8,880 nucleotides of DNA from an uncultured Actinomycetes bacterium. GTDB lineage: Bacteria; Actinomycetota; Actinomycetes; Nanopelagicales; Nanopelagicaceae. The stretch lies in assembly GCA_937864205.1 (NCBI GenBank), contig CALMJB010000098.1, forward strand, positions 1 to 8,880. Reading direction: 5' to 3'. A program made the position numbers and the translations under genes. The notes under the pieces are model-generated. The model was not told the origin of the DNA, made no database searches, and saw nothing but the letters and a program-made list of their open reading frames with translations. Of the stretch, positions 5,212 through 8,880 are shown one piece after another (within the stretch, counting starts at the first letter, position 1; each line of letters opens with the position of its first letter).

Positions 5212-8200
5212 TTACTTCGAACTCATCCAAAGGAACCGCTTCACCTGATCCTTGTGATTCAAATGGTGTGAATTCATATTGATCATAAGCAGCATAAACC
5301 GCGGCTTTTGCCTCTTCAGTTGGTTCAACTCTTACATTTCGGTAGCGAGCTAATCCAGTTCCGGCTGGAATCAATTTTCCAATGATCACGTTTTCTTTCA
5401 AACCAAGTAATGGATCGCTGCGCTCTGAAAGTGCTGCATCGGTTAATACTCTGGTGGTCTCTTGGAATGATGCCGCCGACAACCAAGATTCAGTTGCAAG
5501 CGAAGCTTTGGTAATTCCCATAAGTTCTGGACGACCGGAAGCTGCTTTGCCGCCAGTTGAAACGACGCGACGGTTTTCCTCTTCAAATCGCAAACGATCA
5601 ACTAATTCTCCAGGCAATAAATCAGTATCACCCGGTTCAAGCACTGTGATGCGCTTTAACATCTGTCGCACAATAATTTCAATGTGCTTATCGTGAATTG
5701 ATACACCCTGCATGCGGTACACAGCTTGAATCTCGTTCACCAAGTGAATTTGGGTCTGACGTGGACCAAGAATTCGCAGAACTTGTTTTGGATCAATTGC
5801 ACCAACGACAAGTTGTTGTCCGACAGTTACCTTGCTGCCATCATCAACTAAAAGTTTTTGACGGCGAGTAATTGGATAAGCAATCGCTTCTTGTCCATCT
5901 TCTGGAGTAACCACGATTTTCTTACCTTTTGCATCTTCTAGGAAAGAAACCACACCCGCTGTTTCAGCAATTGGCGCGACTCCCTTAGGGGTGCGAGCTT
6001 CAAACAATTCTTGAACACGTGGCAAACCATGAGTGATGTCATCACCGGCAACACCACCGGTGTGGAAGGTTCTCATTGTTAACTGAGTACCTGGCTCACC
6101 AATTGATTGCGCAGCAATAATTCCAATGGCTTCACCGACATCAACTAATTTGCCAGATGCCATAGAGCGTCCGTAACACATCGCGCATTGTCCGACTTTG
6201 CTATCGCAGGTAAGTACCGAACGAACTTTTACCTGTTCGATTCCGGCATCTACCAACAAGTCGATGTTCTTATCGCCCAGATCTGTTCCGGCCGGCAAAA
6301 TTACTTTGCCATTTGCCGAAACATCTTCAGCCAAATTACGTCCAAAGATTGAGGTTTCAACATGTTCATCGCGAACTAGTTTTCCTTTTTCGCCAGCAAC
6401 TGCGATTCGCAGCATTAAACCGCGATCGGTTTGGCAATCCTCTTCACGAATAATTACATCTTGCGCAACATCGCAAAGACGGCGAGTCAAATAACCAGAG
6501 TCGGCGGTACGAAGTGCGGTATCGGCCAAACCTTTTCGAGCACCGTGAGTTGAAATGAAGTACTCAAGTACTGACAAACCTTCGCGGAAATTCGATTTGA
6601 TTGGGCGCGGAATAATTTCACCCTTCGGGTTAGCTACAAGTCCACGCATACCGGCGATCTGACGAACCTGCATCATGTTTCCACGTGCACCAGAGAACAC
6701 CATCATCCAAATCGGATTTGTTCTTGGGAAGTTATCTTCCATCTCTTTTGCAACTTCATTTGTTGCCTGAGTCCAGATTTCAATTAACTCTTGGCGACGT
6801 TCGTCATCGGTGATCAAACCATTCTCATATTGAGATTGAACTTTGTCCGCCTTTGTTTCGTAACCTTCTAGAATTTCGCGCTTACGAGTAGGAGTAACTA
6901 CATCCTCGATTGAAATTGTTACACCGGCGCGAGTTGCCCAGTAGAAACCAAGCGACTTCAACGCATCAAGTGTTTGTGCAACAACTACTTTTGGATATCC
7001 CTCTGCCAATGAATCAACGATTGAAGCTAGGTGTTTCTTGGTGACGTCGTAATCAACGAATGGGAAATCAGCGGGTAAAACCTCATTGAATAACGCGCGA
7101 CCTAAAGTAGTTTCGCGAGTTTCATTTTTGCCGCTCTTATCCAGACGCAATTTAATCTTTGCTTGTAATGAAAGTGTGCCTTGATCAAATGCCATCACCG
7201 CTTCCGCGATTGAAATGAAGGTTCGACCTTCGCCCAATTGCTTATCGCGCATTGAAGTTAGGAAGTACAAACCAAGCACCATGTCTTGAGTTGGTGAAGT
7301 GATTGGACGACCAGATGCTGGCGACAAAATGTTGTTTGAAGAAAGCATCAATACTCGAGCTTCAGCTTGTGCTTCAGCAGATAGCGGTAAGTGCACCGCC
7401 ATTTGGTCACCATCGAAGTCAGCGTTGAACGCGGTACATACCAATGGATGAATTTGGATTGCTTTTCCTTCAACTAATTGCGGTTCAAATGCTTGAATAC
7501 CTAAACGGTGCAAAGTTGGAGCACGGTTTAATAGCACTGGATGTTCGGCAATTACCTCTTCCAACACATCCCAAACGACTGGGCGAGCACGCTCAACCAT
7601 TCGCTTTGCCGATTTAATATTTTGCGCATGATTTAAATCAACCAAACGTTTCATTACGAATGGTTTGAATAATTCCAACGCCATTTGTTTTGGCAAACCG
7701 CATTGGTGAAGTTTTAATTGAGGTCCGACCACAATTACTGAACGACCGGAGTAATCAACCCGCTTTCCAAGTAAGTTCTGACGGAATCGACCTTGCTTAC
7801 CTTTCAACATATCGGAAAGTGATTTCAATGCGCGATTTCCTGGGCCAGTTACTGGACGACCACGACGACCATTGTCGAACAACGCATCAACCGCTTCTTG
7901 CAACATACGCTTTTCGTTGTTGACGATAATTTCAGGTGCACCTAAATCTGCCAAGCGCTTCAAACGATTGTTGCGATTGATTACGCGGCGATACAAATCA
8001 TTTAGGTCAGAGGTTGCAAAACGACCGCCATCTAATTGCACCATTGGGCGCAAATCTGGTGGAATCACTGGAATTGCATCTAGCACCATTGAGGTTGGCT
8101 TGTTGCGAGTATTTAAGAATGAGTTAACGACTTTTAATCTCTTAATGGCGCGAGTTTTCTTTTGCCCCTTACCAGTTTGAGATAGTTCATTTAACTTATC

Positions 8201-8880
8201 GAACTCTGCTTTTAGATCGAAGGTATCTAGACGAGCTTTGATTGCTTCTGCGCCCATTAAACCTTTGAAGTAAACGCCGAAACGTTCCCGCATCTCTCGG
8301 TACAACGATTCATCACCTTCAAGATCTTGGACTTTCAAATTCTTGAATCGATTCCAAACCGCTTGCACACGATCTAATTCGCGTTGTGAACGATCCCGAA
8401 TAACTTTCAATTCTCGTTCAGCTGCTTCGCGAACTTTTCGTTTCGCATCTGACTTTGCGCCCTCTTCTTCGAGCTCAGCCAAATCAGCATCCATTTTCTT
8501 GGTGCGCTCAGTTATTTCAGTGTCGCGCTTAGTCTCAATCTTTTTAATGTCAGAGGTGATGCGCTTTTCTAGTTGCGGCATATCCTCTTCACGAGCTGCG
8601 GTATCTACCTCGGTGATCATGTACGCCGCGAAATAAATAACCTTTTCTAAATCTTTTGGCGCAAGATCTAACAAATAACCAAGGCGCGATGGCACACCTT
8701 TGAAGTACCAAATATGAGTTACTGGTGCGGATAATTCAATATGTCCCATACGTTCGCGACGAACTTTCGCGCGAGTAACTTCAACTCCGCATCGCTCGCA
8801 GATGATTCCCTTGAATCGAACGCGTTTGTACTTACCGCAATAACATTCCCAGTCACGAGTTGGTCCAAAAATCTTTTCAT
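5207..8880 (-). CDS. rpoC: DNA-directed RNA polymerase subunit beta' (5' end outside window)
   Basis: The beta' subunit carries the catalytic magnesium site of RNA polymerase. The frame stays open from the right edge, and 1223 residues are visible. About 48 N-terminal residues are missing, judged from the usual position of the first zinc site. In visible order: zinc site 1 as CYCGK...CERCG (8789-8845); a charged helical insert (about 8360-8602) typical of actinobacterial beta'; the conserved RQNLLGKRVDYSGRSVI region; the catalytic NADFDGD (7406-7426), whose three aspartates hold the metal; the bridge helix around YFISTHGARKGLADTALRTA; zinc site 2 with cysteines equivalent to Escherichia coli 814, 888, 895 and 898 (about 6176-6436); and the trigger loop QLTMRTFHTGG. 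The C terminus ends GEAVPLDEFEVN, an actinobacterial-type tail. The internal ATG at 8749-8747 is not the start, because zinc site 1 is upstream of it in frame. rpoB should lie further right. Transcription ends at the hairpin 24 nt downstream. Confidence 0.99.
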   Translation of the reverse strand, partial: EKIFGPTRDWECYCGKYKRVRFKGIICERCGVEVTRAKVRRERMGHIELSAPVTHIWYFKGVPSRLGYLLDLAPKDLEKVIYFAAYMITEVDTAAREEDMPQLEKRITSDIKKIETKRDTEITERTKKMDADLAELEEEGAKSDAKRKVREAAERELKVIRDRSQRELDRVQAVWNRFKNLKVQDLEGDESLYREMRERFGVYFKGLMGAEAIKARLDTFDLKAEFDKLNELSQTGKGQKKTRAIKRLKVVNSFLNTRNKPTSMVLDAIPVIPPDLRPMVQLDGGRFATSDLNDLYRRVINRNNRLKRLADLGAPEIIVNNEKRMLQEAVDALFDNGRRGRPVTGPGNRALKSLSDMLKGKQGRFRQNLLGKRVDYSGRSVIVVGPQLKLHQCGLPKQMALELFKPFVMKRLVDLNHAQNIKSAKRMVERARPVVWDVLEEVIAEHPVLLNRAPTLHRLGIQAFEPQLVEGKAIQIHPLVCTAFNADFDGDQMAVHLPLSAEAQAEARVLMLSSNNILSPASGRPITSPTQDMVLGLYFLTSMRDKQLGEGRTFISIAEAVMAFDQGTLSLQAKIKLRLDKSGKNETRETTLGRALFNEVLPADFPFVDYDVTKKHLASIVDSLAEGYPKVVVAQTLDALKSLGFYWATRAGVTISIEDVVTPTRKREILEGYETKADKVQSQYENGLITDDERRQELIEIWTQATNEVAKEMEDNFPRTNPIWMMVFSGARGNMMQVRQIAGMRGLVANPKGEIIPRPIKSNFREGLSVLEYFISTHGARKGLADTALRTADSGYLTRRLCDVAQDVIIREEDCQTDRGLMLRIAVAGEKGKLVRDEHVETSIFGRNLAEDVSANGKVILPAGTDLGDKNIDLLVDAGIEQVKVRSVLTCDSKVGQCAMCYGRSMASGKLVDVGEAIGIIAAQSIGEPGTQLTMRTFHTGGVAGDDITHGLPRVQELFEARTPKGVAPIAETAGVVSFLEDAKGKKIVVTPEDGQEAIAYPITRRQKLLVDDGSKVTVGQQLVVGAIDPKQVLRILGPRQTQIHLVNEIQAVYRMQGVSIHDKHIEIIVRQMLKRITVLEPGDTDLLPGELVDRLRFEEENRRVVSTGGKAASGRPELMGITKASLATESWLSAASFQETTRVLTDAALSERSDPLLGLKENVIIGKLIPAGTGLARYRNVRVEPTEEAKAAVYAAYDQYEFTPFESQGSGEAVPLDEFEVN

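Noticed and set aside
8343..8636. A 97-codon Ser- and Arg-rich plus-strand frame opposite rpoC
   Set aside because: It is a mirror of the Lys/Glu-rich helical insert of RpoC and has no independent gene signals.
8747..8749. ATG as the start of rpoC
   Set aside because: The frame stays open upstream to the window edge and encodes zinc site 1 and other conserved beta' sequence, so this Met is internal and the gene is truncated by the window.

Overview
The window is a housekeeping block from a bacterium that is most likely a low-to-moderate GC member of the Actinobacteria. Three things in the sequence support this. RpoC has the long charged helical insert after its N-terminal zinc site that is typical of actinobacterial beta' subunits, and its tail ends in a GEAVPLDE-like segment. 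EF-Tu, S12 and S7 read like actinobacterial versions. Several genes start with GTG. Base composition, estimated by eye at around the mid-40s percent GC, is low for the phylum. A freshwater 'acI'/Nanopelagicales-type organism is my best guess, but this is inference from composition and family resemblance and not a database result.

Layout, left to right. Positions 1-4238 are the complete str operon on the minus strand, transcribed right to left: rpsL (S12), rpsG (S7), fusA (EF-G), tuf (EF-Tu). The gaps are 3, 23-26 and 54 nt. The window begins exactly at the tuf stop codon. Positions 4239-4488 are the largest gene-free stretch (250 nt). It holds a good sigma-A-type promoter for rpsL, a leader of about 130 nt with two hairpins, an inverted repeat, and a probable leaderless promoter for the gene on the other side. 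Positions 4489-5160 are a plus-strand hemolysin III/PAQR-type seven-helix membrane protein, placed between rpoC and the str operon. Positions 5158-5182 are a perfect 11-bp hairpin separating that gene from rpoC; it contains the membrane gene's stop codon and gives rpoC a strong U-tract terminator. Positions 5207-8880 are rpoC on the minus strand, complete at the 3' end and missing roughly 48 N-terminal residues beyond the right edge.

The minus-strand genes together supply the RNA polymerase catalytic subunit, two proteins of the 30S decoding and E-site regions, and the two main elongation GTPases, so they form a growth-rate-linked expression block. The hemolysin III gene is the only accessory-looking element, and no functional link to its neighbours is visible. 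I see no mobile element, CRISPR array, RNA gene or undescribed multi-gene system. The points worth checking are regulatory: the rpsL leader, the divergent promoter region and the terminator that overlaps a coding sequence.
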